A stretch of DNA of 64,000 nt from Eledone cirrhosa. Its lineage: Eukaryota > Mollusca > Cephalopoda > Octopoda > Eledonidae. The stretch lies in NCBI GenBank assembly GCA_964016885.1, contig OZ024743.1, positions 168,187,833 to 168,251,832 of the forward strand, read 5' to 3'. Of the stretch, positions 1-9,689 are shown piece by piece (positions within the stretch are counted from its first letter, which is position 1; each line of letters begins with the position of its first letter). The notes beneath the pieces were generated by a model. It was given only the letters and a program-made list of their open reading frames with translations. It was not told the DNA's origin and ran no database searches. The position numbers and the translations under genes were made by a program.

Positions 1-353
1 ATGCCCTAAAAACGCCGTATGTCACGACAACGTGCCTACGATTCCCTCGGGAATTTCCGAGACTTCTTTTTATTATATCCTGTTGATGCAGTGTGGCAAA
101 ATGTTTAAAAGGTTCGCCTCGCAATGATTTGGTCACAGGTTCAACACACGGTATGGTGTTCTGGACAACTGTCATTCACTCTGGTCTCAAGTTGAGCCAA
201 CCCTTATGAGTGGAACAGAGTAGTTGGAAACTGTTTGGAAACCCGTTGGATTGACTCTTGTAATTCAATGAGCCAGCCGTTCGCATTCTGTCGCACGCTG
301 AATCCAGTCTAAGAATTTCATTCAATGTTTGTAGAATACTCACTAACTTCTAC

Positions 354-356
<3 letters not shown>
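1..356. other. No recognisable feature
   Basis: No ORF, SINE or LINE signature is visible here. The sequence is of mixed composition and runs into an (AAT)n tract. Confidence 0.5.
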
Positions 357-388
<32 letters not shown>

Positions 389-397
389 TAATAATAA
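357..397. repeat. (AAT)n microsatellite
   Basis: A TAA/AAT triplet array with one interruption. It abuts the 3' end of the minus-strand SINE that follows and so may be the SINE tail. Confidence 0.9.
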
Positions 398-584
398 TTG
401 TTACTACTTTTGGCACAAGGCCAGCAATTACCCAGTGCATTACTGGTACTTTATTTTATCGACCCCGTAAGGATGAAAGGCAAAGTTAACCTCGGCGGGA
501 TTTGAACTCAGATCATACAGGGAGGTAACTCTATGCTTCAAAGCATTGCATCCGATCCTCTACCGATACTGCCAATCCACCGCC
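398..584 (-). mobile_element. tRNA-derived SINE (main family)
   Basis: Reverse-oriented copy. The 3' end reads attgttactacttttggcac on the + strand. The body contains the gtcgataaaataaagtaccagt core (complement), and the tRNA-like head ends near 584 at ccaatccaccgcc. The B-box-like gttcaaatccc is seen as its complement, gggatttgaactc. It looks full length. Confidence 0.9.
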
Positions 585-603
585 TTTATAATAATAATAA
601 TAA
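585..603. repeat. Short (AAT)n tract at LINE 5' truncation point
   Basis: A short TAA array lies between the SINE head and the truncated LINE that starts at about 604. It matches the tract after the LINE at 1487-1534. Confidence 0.8.
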
Positions 604-1486
604 TGGATGTCCAAGGAGGAAATAAAAACAAGGATAAAGAGCAACCTTCATGAAAAACCCTTCATAGTACCTTCTTTGAGAAAACTGAATTCAGAGATCC
701 ACAGACATGGAACTGATTGAAAAGAGAGACCTTAAACAGGCTACAGAAGGAATGCTAATGGCTGCGCAAGAGCAGACCCTCAAAACGAAGTGGCTGAAAC
801 ACCATATTTACAAGGAGGAGGCTAGCCCACTGTGTAGGATCTGTGGAGAGAGAGAGGAGACTGTGGCTCACATTGTATCCGAGTGTAAACACCTAGCCCA
901 GACTCACTATAAAGGCTGGAGACATGATGTGATGGGCAGGGTGATCCACTGGCACCTATGCAAAGTGAACAATTTACCACATTCTGAGAAGTGGTATGAG
1001 CAAAATCCAGAGTCGGTGATAGAAAACGATCAGGTGAAGGTGCTGTGGGATTTTAGGATACAGACGGACAAGAAACTGGAACACAATAGACCTGACCTGG
1101 TGGTTTTGGACAAGGAAAAAAGATTGTGCCTGATTGTTGATGTAGCCTGCCCATTCGACACGAGAGTGCAAGAGAGGGAGAGGGAGAAAATTAACCGATA
1201 CCAGGACTTAAAGTGGGAGGTTAAAAGGATTTGGAACTGCCATGAAGTCAAAGTGGTCTCGATTGTCATAGGCGCACTAGGTACTATCACAAAGAGTTTC
1301 CAAGGATGGTTAAAGAAAATTGGTCCCGCCCCGCTTTTTGGAACACTTCAAAAGGCATCCTTGCTGGGAACAGCAAGAACCCTCCGATACGTCCTGAATA
1401 TCTGAGGCTGCAGGTAGTGGCTTGATATTCATTTCAACAAACTTTCCAGTTAACTAACATCAATGACTGAGACTCAAAGAGTAATA
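604..1486 (+). mobile_element. RLE-type LINE, family A, copy 1 (5' truncated)
   Basis: This is the 3' end of an R4/Dong-like non-LTR retrotransposon. It holds the end of the RT thumb/linker, the zinc knuckle, the restriction-like endonuclease and a ~80 nt 3' UTR. The UTR is shared with the minus-strand copy at 41477-44447 (gaggctgcaggtagtggctt). The copy lies between (AAT)n tracts at 585-603 and 1487-1534, consistent with insertion into a TAA repeat. Frameshifts and a Trp-to-stop change between 604 and 706 break the linker. Confidence 0.88.
707..1405 (+). pseudogene. LINE RT C-terminus: CCHC knuckle plus restriction-like endonuclease
   Basis: A 232-codon open stretch. Residues ~43-60 form a CX2CX8HX4C knuckle (CRICG...HIVSEC). 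Residues ~127-145 carry the endonuclease signature NRPDLVV...VDVACPF, i.e. R-PD-X14-D, the catalytic pattern of R2/R4/Dong-type endonucleases that nick the target for target-primed reverse transcription. The ORF starts inside the original polyprotein, so the Met is not a natural start. No RT catalytic motif is present, so it is a dead 5'-truncated copy. The stop at 1403-1405 matches that of the other family A copies and is probably the natural one. Confidence 0.88.
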
Positions 1487-1488
1487 AC

Positions 1489-1534
<46 letters not shown>
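1487..1534. repeat. (AAT)n microsatellite
   Basis: A nearly pure TAA array between the family A LINE 3' end and the tail of the next SINE. It could be LINE tail, SINE tail, target, or all three. Confidence 0.9.
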
Positions 1535-1536
<2 letters not shown>

Positions 1537-1707
1537 TGTTTCTACTTTTGGCACAAGGCCAGCAATTATCCCAGTCTATTACTCGTACTTTATTTTATCG
1601 ACCCCGTAAGGATGAAAGGCAAAGTTAGCCTCAGCGGGATTTGAACTCAGAATGGCAAGTACCGTAACTCGATGCTTGGCGTCCGACCCTCTACCGATAC
1701 TGCCAAT
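1535..1707 (-). mobile_element. tRNA-derived SINE (main family)
   Basis: Minus-oriented copy from attgtttctacttttggcac to ctaccgatactgccaa. It has the complete core and B-box-like segment, but part of the region between A and B boxes is shortened relative to other copies. Confidence 0.88.
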
Positions 1708-1712
1708 AATAA

Positions 1713-2395
1713 TAATGATTTCTTTATTGGCCACAAGCGCTGACATCAAGAAAAACATTACAGACGGCACAGGACGGTACGATGTGGGTTTTGTGCGTGT
1801 AAAGATTTGTATTATTCATATAAGAAACGAGAAAAAAATACAGAAACATATATATATATAAACAATAACAATGAAAATTGAAACAATGAAAAATTCCCCA
1901 ATAGGGGGGAACCTCCGAGGGTTAGTTGTGGCGAAAACCACACAAATGACCACGGCCACCCTGACCACCAGGGCAAGCGCCCACTCTCAATTTTTCCATT
2001 TCTCAAACTACAGGCGTATATTCAGAGCGGTCCCGTTCACTCGGGACTTGGGTCAGTTTGACCCTCACAATTTTTTTGCCCGCAGCAGGAAAGCACCAAC
2101 ACCATTTCCTCGCTCCTTAGGGTCACTAAGGATTGAGCCTTTGTCTCCTGGGGTGTGGCAAAAAGCACGTCCACGGTGGCATATTTCTTGCCTCGGGTGA
2201 TATGCGTTTTCCGCTGCCACACAGACCCTAAGTATTTTTGTATTTGAGCCTCTGTGGCTCTTTCAAGCCTACGTGAGTTTGTGCTTACTGTACGTTACGT
2301 GACTGTACAGTGCTGTTGGGTTTCGAAAAATTCTTCGGCTGCCTTGCAGATTGCTCGGTGTCCGGTTTTCGTCACCATCTTCCTTGCTTCCTGTA
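1713..2395 (-). mobile_element. Internally deleted APE/Tx1-like LINE (ORF1 start joined to ORF2 end)
   Basis: Read on the minus strand. About 2390 to 2040 encodes a protein start with KTGHRAICKAAEEFF and, in the next frame, VWQRKTHITRGKKY and FATPQETKAQSLV, which resembles a LINE ORF1/gag-like N-terminus. At about 2040 it jumps to RVNGTALNIRL followed by a stop, the same C-terminal peptide that ends the ORF2 proteins at 10635 (RVNGPSLYISL) and near 51018. The 3' UTR then runs to an (AAT) end at 1713, with an aataaagaaatc-type signal. Nearly all of the endonuclease and RT is missing. Assigning the first part to ORF1 is an inference. Confidence 0.6.
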
Positions 2396-2403
2396 ATTCC
2401 TCA

Positions 2404-3282
2404 TCTATATATATAAAACTGAGGATGTCTGTCTGTGTGTGTGTCAGTTTGAATCCCTAAAACTCAAGAACCACCCAACTGACTGTTTTCAATCTTTACA
2501 CATGTAATACTTATGTTCTGAGCAAACAATTTTTCAATGCCCTAGGGACCGCATTAGGCGATTTAGCGATCTCTCTCTATAATTCTTAGACTTTCTCTTT
2601 TTAGATAGATACATACATATAACGTCGCGCCCTTATAATATCTGTCTGTATGTCTTGCTGTATGCATTACATCACATCCCTGAGGATGTCTGTGTGTGTG
2701 TGAGTTTGAATCCTTAAAACTCGAGAAGTACCCAATCGATTTTTTTCTAACTTTACATGTGTATTACTTATGTTTCAGGGGGTGTTATGCACATAAAAAA
2801 TTCAACTTTTTGATCTCCTAGGGCCCGCATTAGGTGAAAAACTGCGTTTTTTAAGCTTTTTAGGGTTTTATTTAGGCCTTACGTCAGACCGATTTCATTG
2901 AAATTGTAACTATGTATTAATCAGTCTCTTCTTCATACCGTGAGCAAAGAAAACCCAACCTTTTTATGGCCTAGGGCCTGCATTAGGTGAAAAACTTCAT
3001 GTTTAAAGCTTTTTAGGGCTTTTTGGAGGCGTCATGTCTAGCCGATTTTCCTCGAAATGTCAAGGCATATTATAGAAAAAAATTATTTTCTTGATCCCCT
3101 ATGTGAAAACCTGCATTTTTGCTACTTCATCAAGGAAAATCTTAAAGATTATCCAGCCATCAGAGTATTCAGTTTATTGTCTTTACACATTGTCCAGGCA
3201 TGCAGTTTTTCCACGATTAGGTCTTTTGGAGGCCCATGTTGCAAAATACCTTATCCCGTGCAACGCCGGGTACCACTGCTAG
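2404..3282 (+). mobile_element. Helitron-like non-autonomous element (nested heads)
   Basis: The 5' end resembles Helitron termini (TCTATATATATAAAAC after an A). The 3' end is cccgtgcaacgccgggtacc followed by actgctag, a short stem-loop followed by CTAG, as expected for Helitrons. The opposite-strand element at 19488-20490 has the same head and tail. A second copy of the head (gaggatgtctgtgtgtgtgt, then a degenerate aaaactcgag...ccca segment) begins near 2683, so one copy is nested in or tandem with another. No coding capacity is seen. Confidence 0.6.
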
Positions 3283-3887
3283 CTTGTTATAAGGATGGTT
3301 TCCAGGTTCTTTGCGATACCTGCAAACGAGATTGGTTTTTCTTTCTTCTTGTTGTTGTTGTTGTCATCAGAGCTGCTGTTACTTTTGTTGTTGCTGCTGG
3401 TACTACGACCGCCGCCGCTGTTGCTGTTGTTGTTGTTGTTGCTGTTGTTGTTGCTGTTGCTGCTGCTGTTGTTGTTGTTGCTGTTGCTGATGTTGGTGTT
3501 TATGCTGCTGCTGATGTTGTTGCGGCTGCTACTAGTATTTTCCTCGCCACTGTTGCTGCTGCTGCTGTTATTTCGGCTGCTGCTGCTATTCTTCATGACG
3601 TCAGATGAATGAAATGGCTTTCCGTATTTACCGCACACATCTTTCGTCGTTGTCGTCGTCGTGGAGAAATGTTCCACGGTACGCGCGTTCTCTTGATGAA
3701 GAACGCTACGAGAAACTACATTTTTCTTTTTCTTTAATGGCGTCGCTTGCGAAAGAGGCGATAGAGGCGACATCACATTTAGAAAAGGGAGGAAGAGAGA
3801 CAATCTTTTCTCTGACGTAATGACGATTGGGGAAGAAGAAGACGGAAGGAGTGGGAGTGACTTGTGGAAATTCTTTTTTGTAGCCAT
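3279..3887 (-). CDS. Ser/Asn-rich low-complexity ORF (doubtful exon)
   Basis: A 202-codon ORF starting with ATG at 3887. The N-terminal ~90 residues are non-repetitive and basic (residues ~50-56 are PLKKKKN). Residues ~97-185 are a Ser/Asn tract encoded by a degenerate TTG/TGC-type triplet array. The last residues read into the Helitron 3' end, so the stop is not original. A possible splice donor (tttgcag|gtatcg on the minus strand) lies near 3319, which would allow the ORF to be a 5' exon ending in ...KPISFA. No domain is recognised. It could equally be a chance ORF across a trinucleotide repeat. Confidence 0.2.
   Translation of the reverse strand: MATKKNFHKSLPLLPSSSSPIVITSEKRLSLFLPFLNVMSPLSPLSQATPLKKKKNVVSRSVLHQENARTVEHFSTTTTTTKDVCGKYGKPFHSSDVMKNSSSSRNNSSSSNSGEENTSSSRNNISSSINTNISNSNNNNSSSNSNNNSNNNNNSNSGGGRSTSSNNKSNSSSDDNNNNKKKEKPISFAGIAKNLETILITS
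3336..3600. repeat. Degenerate TTG/CTG trinucleotide array
   Basis: About 260 bp of imperfect ttg/ctg/ctt triplets. On the minus strand it encodes Asn/Ser; on the plus strand it gives Leu- or Val/Ala-rich frames. Confidence 0.85.
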
Positions 3888-4104
3888 GTTTTTTTACGGT
3901 TTAAAATGAATATTGGGCAAAAATCCCCAATAACTAGTTATTTAACCCCGAAGGGCCAAATAACGAGCAGAAAGATCCCTCTCATGAGGAGGGGGTGTCT
4001 TTATCTACAATTTGGTTCAAGTTTTAAACAATTTACAATTGTTATAACGGTTAAAAATTACAATACCTTACAGAGCTGAGCCTCCGTCAACCATAATAAT
4101 AATA

Positions 4105-4220
4105 ATTGTTTCTACTTTTGGCACAAGGCCAGCAATTATCCCAGTGCATTACTGGTACTTTATTTTATCGACCCCGTAAGGTACTTTATTTTATCCCCCG
4201 GCGGGATTTGAACTCAGAAT
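4105..4220 (-). mobile_element. SINE fragment (main family)
   Basis: 3' half only: attgtttctacttttggcac through gggatttgaactcagaatgg. The ggtactttattttatc segment is duplicated inside it and the tRNA-like head is missing. Confidence 0.8.
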
Positions 4221-4895
4221 GGAAAGGGCTAATAATGAAATCCTGAAGGTTGTTATGGGTTCGCTCCCGTAAGTTTATGTTATTTTAAATATTTAAACAC
4301 TTGTGATATAGTAATTTTTATTGCAAATGGGACAGAAGGCATCAGCCCTCATCTTCAAGTGAGATCACATACTATCTAGGAATATAACTCAAATAATTAA
4401 TCTTCTGTTAAAAATGTTATATTCAAAAGAGAAAACGTTTACAAGTGGAAGAAAACCTATCTGCGTCCACTAACTACAACAGCCAAATAACGGGAATATC
4501 ACCGCCGCCACGACCACCAATCCCATAATAATAATTATTATTGCTGCATCTCTAAGTTCTCTCAAAATGTTTAGTCCATATATTAAGGAATGATGTCAAC
4601 TTGTATATTAAATATAACTAACAAATTGAAAATCTACTGAACATAACACAGGCAAAAACAAACGCAACATCAAAAGAAAAACAAAATTCAAAATTCGAAA
4701 TCAGCAACAGTAACAGCAACAACAACACTAGTAAGCGATGTTATTGGCCTTGGACAAGAAAGGATAAAACAAAAAAAGTCAGACATTCAAACATTACAAT
4801 GACAACCTCACCACCACCGCCACTACCACTACTGCCACTGAAAAATGAAAATGATAATGATTTGTTGATGTTGATGGTGGTGATGCTGATGATAA
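4221..4895. other. No recognisable gene; A-rich sequence
   Basis: AT-rich DNA with short CAA and CAC/CCA triplet stretches (4700-4860). No element boundary or coding signature is visible. Confidence 0.5.
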
Positions 4896-5030
4896 TGGTT
4901 GTTTCTACTTTTGGAGCAGGGCCAGCGATTGCCCCTGTGAATTACTGGTGTTTTGACTTGTCAACTCCGTATGTGGTGAGGAGCGGGGTTGTCTTCGACA
5001 GGATTTGTGCTCAGACCATAAATGGTAGAT
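4896..5030 (-). mobile_element. Diverged SINE copy (main family)
   Basis: Recognisable by ttgtttctacttttgg, gccagcgattgcccctgtga and ggatttgtgctcagacc, but with many substitutions in the core. It is the first of five same-orientation SINE copies in a row. Confidence 0.6.
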
Positions 5031-5039
5031 GCTGATGAT

Positions 5040-5120
5040 AATAATTGTTTCTGCTTTTGGCAAAGGGCAAGCAATATCCCCAGTGTATTACTGGAGCTCT
5101 ATTTTACCGACCACGTAAGA
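5040..5120 (-). mobile_element. SINE 3' fragment
   Basis: aattgtttctgcttttggca to ctattttaccgaccacgtaag. It covers only the 3' portion of the SINE and is cut by the next copy. Confidence 0.7.
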
Positions 5121-5125
5121 TAGTA

Positions 5126-5306
5126 ATAATTGTTTCAACTTTTGGCACAAGGACAGCAATTACCCAGAGCATTGCTGGTACTTTATTTTATCGATCCCGT
5201 AAGGATGAAAGGCAAAGTTAACCTCGGCGGGATTTGAACTCAGAATGGCAAGGGCCGTAACTCTATGCGTCAAAGCATGGCGTCCGACCCTTGACCGATA
5301 CTGCCA
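5126..5306 (-). mobile_element. tRNA-derived SINE (main family)
   Basis: Nearly full-length reverse copy, from ttgtttcaacttttggcac to accgatactgcca, with the intact B-box complement gggatttgaactc. Confidence 0.88.
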
Positions 5307-5310
5307 AGAT

Positions 5311-5506
5311 AATAATAATTGTTTCTACTGTTGGTACAAGGCCAGCAATTATATCAGTGTATTACTGGTACTTTATTTTGTCGATCCCGTAAGGATGAAA
5401 AGCAATGTTAACCTCGGCGGGATTTGAACTCAGACCATAAAGAGCCGTAACTTTTTGCTGCAAAGCATGGCGTCCGACCCTCTACTGATACTGCCAAACC
5501 AGCGCC
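5311..5506 (-). mobile_element. tRNA-derived SINE (main family)
   Basis: Full-length reverse copy with an aataataattg 3' junction and a head ending at ctgccaaaccagcgcc. The extra TAA triplets at its 3' side are typical of the family. Confidence 0.88.
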
Positions 5507-5509
5507 AAT

Positions 5510-5695
5510 ATAATAATAATTGTTTCTACTTTAGGCACAAGGCCAGCAATTACCCAGTGCATTACTGGTACTTTATTTTATCGACCCCGTAAGGATGAAA
5601 GGCAAAGTCAACCTCGGCGGCATTTGAACTCAGATCGTAAAGGGACGTAACTATGCTGGAAATCATGGTGTCTGAACCTCTACCGATACTGCCAA
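5510..5695 (-). mobile_element. tRNA-derived SINE (main family)
   Basis: Full-length reverse copy from aataataattgtttctac to accgatactgccaat. It differs from its neighbours by diagnostic changes such as aaagtcaacc, so it is a separate insertion and not a simple tandem duplicate. Confidence 0.88.
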
Positions 5696-5734
5696 TATAA
5701 TAATAATGAATTATAAACAGGATTCATATTAAAA

Positions 5735-6340
5735 AATGGCTGAGACTGTGGCTCAGATCGTATCCGAGTGTAAATACCTAGCCCAGACTTATTATAAAGG
5801 CTGGAGGCATGGTATAATAGGAAAGGTGGTTCACTGGCATTTATGCAAACTAAATACTTTATCACATTCTGAGAAGTTGTATGAGAATAAGACAGAGTAG
5901 AAAAGGATCAAGTGAAGGTGTTATGGAATTTCAGGATACAGACGGACAAGAAATTAAAATACAATAGGCCTGACCTGGTGGTTTTTGACAAGGGAAAAAG
6001 CTCGTGCCTTATTGTAGATGTTGGCTGCCCATTTGACACAAGAGTGCAAGAAAAAGAGAAGGAGAAAATTAACCAATACCAGGATTTAAAGTTGGACTTA
6101 AAAGTGATTTGGGACTATCATGAGATCAAGGTCGTCCCGATTGTTATAGGAGCACTAGGTACTATCTCAAAAAGAACATTAGTCCAGTACTCTTTTTGGA
6201 ACACTTCAAAAGGCATGCTTGCTGGGAACAACAAGGACCCTCCGTAACGTCCTGAAGATCTGAGGCTGCAGGTAGTGGCTTGATATTCTTTTCAACAAAC
6301 TTTCCAGTTAAATAACATCAATGACTGAGACTCAAAGAAT
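5735..6340 (+). mobile_element. RLE-type LINE, family A, copy 2 (5' truncated)
   Basis: Begins inside the zinc knuckle (gagactgtggctcagatcgta, a match to 853-873 of copy 1) next to short TAA triplets. It continues through the endonuclease region and ends with the family A 3' UTR at about 6338, followed by (AAC)n. A stop/frameshift near 5897 splits the coding part. Confidence 0.85.
5912..6247 (+). pseudogene. RLE endonuclease remnant of family A LINE
   Basis: 111 codons. Residues ~17-44 hold the endonuclease signature NRPDLVVFDKGKSSCLIVDV, which keeps the R-PD-X14-D pattern. The 3' end is altered: after residue ~89 the frame differs from copy 1, so the natural C-terminus is lost. The copy lacks RT and cannot be functional alone. 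Confidence 0.82.
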
Positions 6341-6374
<34 letters not shown>

Positions 6375-6386
6375 GCAGCAGCAGCA
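6341..6386. repeat. (AAC)n/(AGC)n triplet tract
   Basis: A CAA array grading into CAG triplets. It is the tail or target junction between family A copy 2 and the family C fragment. Confidence 0.85.
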
Positions 6387-6450
6387 ACAATAACTGGTAC
6401 TGCACACGCATTGAGAAGAGCACTATCTCTGTAAGAATGATATCCCTCCA
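6387..6450 (+). mobile_element. RLE-type LINE, family C, extreme 3' fragment
   Basis: ctggtactgcacacgcattg encodes the C-terminal TGTAHALRRALSL followed by a stop. This matches the end of the minus-strand family C copy at 41079-41459 (TGTAHVLRRALSL), including the gatatccctcc UTR motif. Only about 60 bp remain. Confidence 0.7.
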
Positions 6451-6454
6451 TGCA

Positions 6455-7980
6455 TACTACAGCCACTTTCTTTATATGGATGATATGGCGCTATTTGGAA
6501 ACAATAATGGGCAACTGGAAGGTTTACTGCACACAATGAAACAATCCAGTGAGGACATCCATATGGAATTTGGACTGGACAGATGTGCAAAACCACTGTT
6601 TTCTAATCATCAAGATATTGTCATAGACAAACAAACCACCATAAAGGAACTTAACAATGAAGTGTTCTACAAATATGTTGAAGTTAATGAAGAAGATGGT
6701 ATGCAGCATGCAAACATAAAGGAAAAGATACGGAAGGAATACATAAGGTGAATGATACTGGTAACAAAAAGTGAGCTAAATTCCTGCAACAAGTTCAAAG
6801 CCACCAACAGTTTAGCAGTGTCTGTTGTAACATACAGCTTTAACATCATAAACTGGAACCTGCAAGAACTACAATGGCTGGACACTAAGACCAGAAAACT
6901 GACAACAAAAAAAAATGCACCACCCTAAAGGCAAGGAGAGAATGTGGACGAGGACTCATACAAACAGCAACCATTGGATTGGATAGCTGTCTCCACCAGC
7001 CCCGAGATGAACTTCCTAAGCCTGTACTCAAGCATGAACGGATTAAAAAAGTACAGTTAATAATAAAAGAGGTGAGCAAAGTTAGGCAAAAACTGAACAT
7101 GGACCAAGGCATCCCCATAGAAAATCAACAACAGAGTGCTGCACAGGTAGCTATGACTGTGAAGATCAAAGCAAAGAAACTCCAAACAGAGGAACTAAAC
7201 CGTGAATGGAAAGCAAAACCACTACATTTCCAGAACGACTAGATTCCCAGAACGACTTTCTAACAATGATATCGATCAGTGACGCTCACTATCCTGGCTC
7301 AGAAGTGCAAGTTAAAAGCAGAGACTGAGGGACCCTTAGTTGCTGCACAAGACCAATCTTTAAACTTTCGGCCTATAGACAGAATAGAGAAAGATGGGAC
7401 TAGTCCTCTATGCAGAATATGCTACAAATACGAAGAAACGGTAGATCATGTTATCTCCGGGTGTCCAGAGCTGGCAAAAGCTGATTATATAGAAAGACAC
7501 AACCACAATTCTAAATATGTGCACTGGATGCTCTGTCGCTTTCATGATACCCAAACCTCTGACAAATGGTATAAACATCAACCAAAAACAATCTTGTGGG
7601 ATGCCCGTGATAACTGATCAAGAAATCGCTGCCAACAAACCAGATATTATCGTAAAAATAAAACAGATCGGATCTGTAACCTTATAAATATTACTGTACC
7701 AGCAATGGATGGAAAAACAATGGAAAAACTGTCAAAATACAAAGATCTGGAAATAGAGATCAACCGCATGTAGAAGATGACCACAAACCCTATCCCTGTA
7801 GTAATAGGAGCATTAGGATTAGGACCCAAATCATCAGACCTGCATCTTAGCGTCCTTCCCTACAAGATCAGCAAATATGAGCTACAGAAGATAGGGCTAC
7901 TAGGAACAGCACACATTCTTAGATGAGTTTTCTCGCTAAAATTAAAACATATATTGCCCGAATAGATCTAATCGAAATAA
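6455..7980 (+). mobile_element. RLE-type LINE, family D (5' truncated, decayed)
   Basis: Starts just before the RT catalytic motif (FLYMDDMALFG at ~6470-6502). It continues through the thumb (RRECGRGLIQTATIGLD), the knuckle (CRICYKYEETVDHVISGC near 7410-7463) and an eroded endonuclease region (NKPDIIVK.. near 7630-7660; IPVVIGALG near 7792-7818). It ends LLGTAHILR.V near 7920 and its UTR runs into an (ATG)n tract at 7981. Several stops and frameshifts (6749, 6926, 7240, 7615) kill it. It is related to, but distinct from, families A and B. Confidence 0.82.
7279..7617 (+). pseudogene. Zinc-knuckle segment of family D LINE
   Basis: A 112-codon open stretch. It contains the KLKAETEGPLVAAQDQSL linker, equivalent to SETEGLIISAQDQ in family B, followed by CRICYKYEETVDHVISGC, the CX2CX8HX4C knuckle. 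Frame is lost before the endonuclease catalytic core. Confidence 0.75.
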
Positions 7981-8020
7981 CATGATGATGATGATGGTGA
8001 TGATGATGATGATGATGATG
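7981..8020. repeat. (ATG)n microsatellite
   Basis: Array of atg/atgatggtg triplets between the end of the family D LINE and a SINE. Confidence 0.85.
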
Positions 8021-8254
8021 ATAATTGTTTCTACTTTGGGCACAAGGCCAGCAATCACACCAGTACATTACTGGTACTTCATTTTATCGACCTCGTAAGG
8101 ATGAAAGGCAAAGTTAACCTCGGCGGAATTTGAACTCAGATCATAAAAGGCATAGCTCTATGCGTCAAAGCATGGCGTCAGACCCTCTACCGATACTGCC
8201 AATCCACTGCTCTCTATGCGGCAAAGCATGGCGTCCGACCCTCTACCGATACTG
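8021..8254 (-). mobile_element. tRNA-derived SINE with duplicated head
   Basis: Full-length reverse copy (8021-8208), followed by a second copy of its head only (tgcggcaaagcatggcgtcc...taccgatactg, 8215-8254). This suggests a partial tandem copy or recombination between two SINEs. Confidence 0.85.
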
Positions 8255-8503
8255 AACAACAACAACAACAATGATTATAATAATGAAGAGGTGAGGAGGA
8301 TAATTATGATGATTACGATGATGACAACAACAATGACGAAAATAAAAATGAAATATAAAGCTCTAACAAGGAAGGAAAGAAGCAGTGACTTGAAAAATGA
8401 GTAAGTTTAATAAAATAGAGATATTATCAAAGTCGTGTGTCCTGGTTCTTATCTTGTCCTGATTGAGGCCAGAAGAACAAGGAAATTACTTCGTAAGGAT
8501 AAT

Positions 8504-8623
<120 letters not shown>

Positions 8624-8639
8624 GAGTGCTGTCATATCA

Positions 8640-9240
8640 GAGCTATACATGTGACTAGGCCAATCGGAACATTTAGTAACATGATTGAGAGGTGAAGAAA
8701 ACGAAAAAAAAATAACAAAAGAAACAAACAATGAATTGAAATTACCATTATTATTGTTATTATTAACTATATTTTATATTTCCACTTCTCTAATTATTTA
8801 TTATTCTCAAGTTGCCTGAACTAAAATATATTTCTTGAAAATGTCTGGCCGTATGTAGATTCGTGAGTTAACCAAAGTATACCAAGCGGACGTCCATGAG
8901 TTTCAAAAGATTATTGAAATATATTTCTACCTGTGAATCTTCAATTTTCATGCAGAATTGATGAAACATTACGGAAGGAATAAAGACAGCAAAGTAAATC
9001 TGACAGAAGTGGAAACATTCAAGAAGTAGTTTGGCTACTTCTGAAAAGTTGAGGAATCTCGTTGTTAGAAAGAAGGTTAGCAAGTGTTTCTACTCTTAGT
9101 TACCTCGTCTTTGTTATGTGTAATAGATTTCACAATTTATTTGGAAATAAATGTTGATAAAATAAGTTTTCAAGATTGATTTAAAAAAAAGAAAGTAACA
9201 TTAAAGTCACATAATTTATTATCATAACTTTATCATATTC
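8640..9240. other. No recognisable feature
   Basis: AT-rich unique-looking sequence with only short ORFs and no repeat signature I recognise. Confidence 0.5.
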
Positions 9241-9241
9241 T

Positions 9242-9259
9242 ACACACACACACACGAAT

Positions 9260-9336
<77 letters not shown>

Positions 9337-9342
9337 TATATA
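9242..9342. repeat. (CA)n then (TA)n compound microsatellite
   Basis: acacac blocks followed by about 26 TA units and a short tgtacata interruption. Confidence 0.95.
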
Positions 9343-9349
9343 TATGATT

Positions 9350-9584
9350 AGCGGCCTTTAGACTCACCTGGTCAATGAAATAAAACCCTTTTTGTACAGC
9401 CGACCATGTTATTCTTCAATCTGCATGGACACACTGAAAGAGGAAGACCAAAGTTAACGTATGTTGATGCCCTAAGGACAGACACTGGTCTGTTGGAGGC
9501 GCAGGAGATGGCAGCGATAATGAGGGACAGAGACCGCTGGAGAGAACTCGTCCATGGATCTCGGGAATTTTACCCGCCCTAGAT
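9350..9584 (+). pseudogene. RTE-like LINE RT C-terminal tail
   Basis: 9421-9584 encodes HTERGRPKLTYVDALRTDTG, then LLEAQEMAAIMRDRDRWREL and VHGSREFYPP followed by a stop. This is the GRPK.T..D.L..DTG...R.RWR pattern found at the C-terminus of RTE-like and related LINE reverse transcriptases. Only the tail survives, followed by (TA)n at 9587. The clade call rests on pattern recall, not on alignment. Confidence 0.6.
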
Positions 9585-9586
9585 AT

Positions 9587-9618
9587 ATATATATATAAAT
9601 TCAGCGAGAATCGCATTT

Positions 9619-9684
<66 letters not shown>
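9587..9684. repeat. (TA)n microsatellite, two blocks
   Basis: tatata blocks split by aaattcagcgagaatcgcat at ~9597-9616. Confidence 0.95.
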
Positions 9685-9685
<1 letters not shown>

Positions 9686-9689
9686 CATG

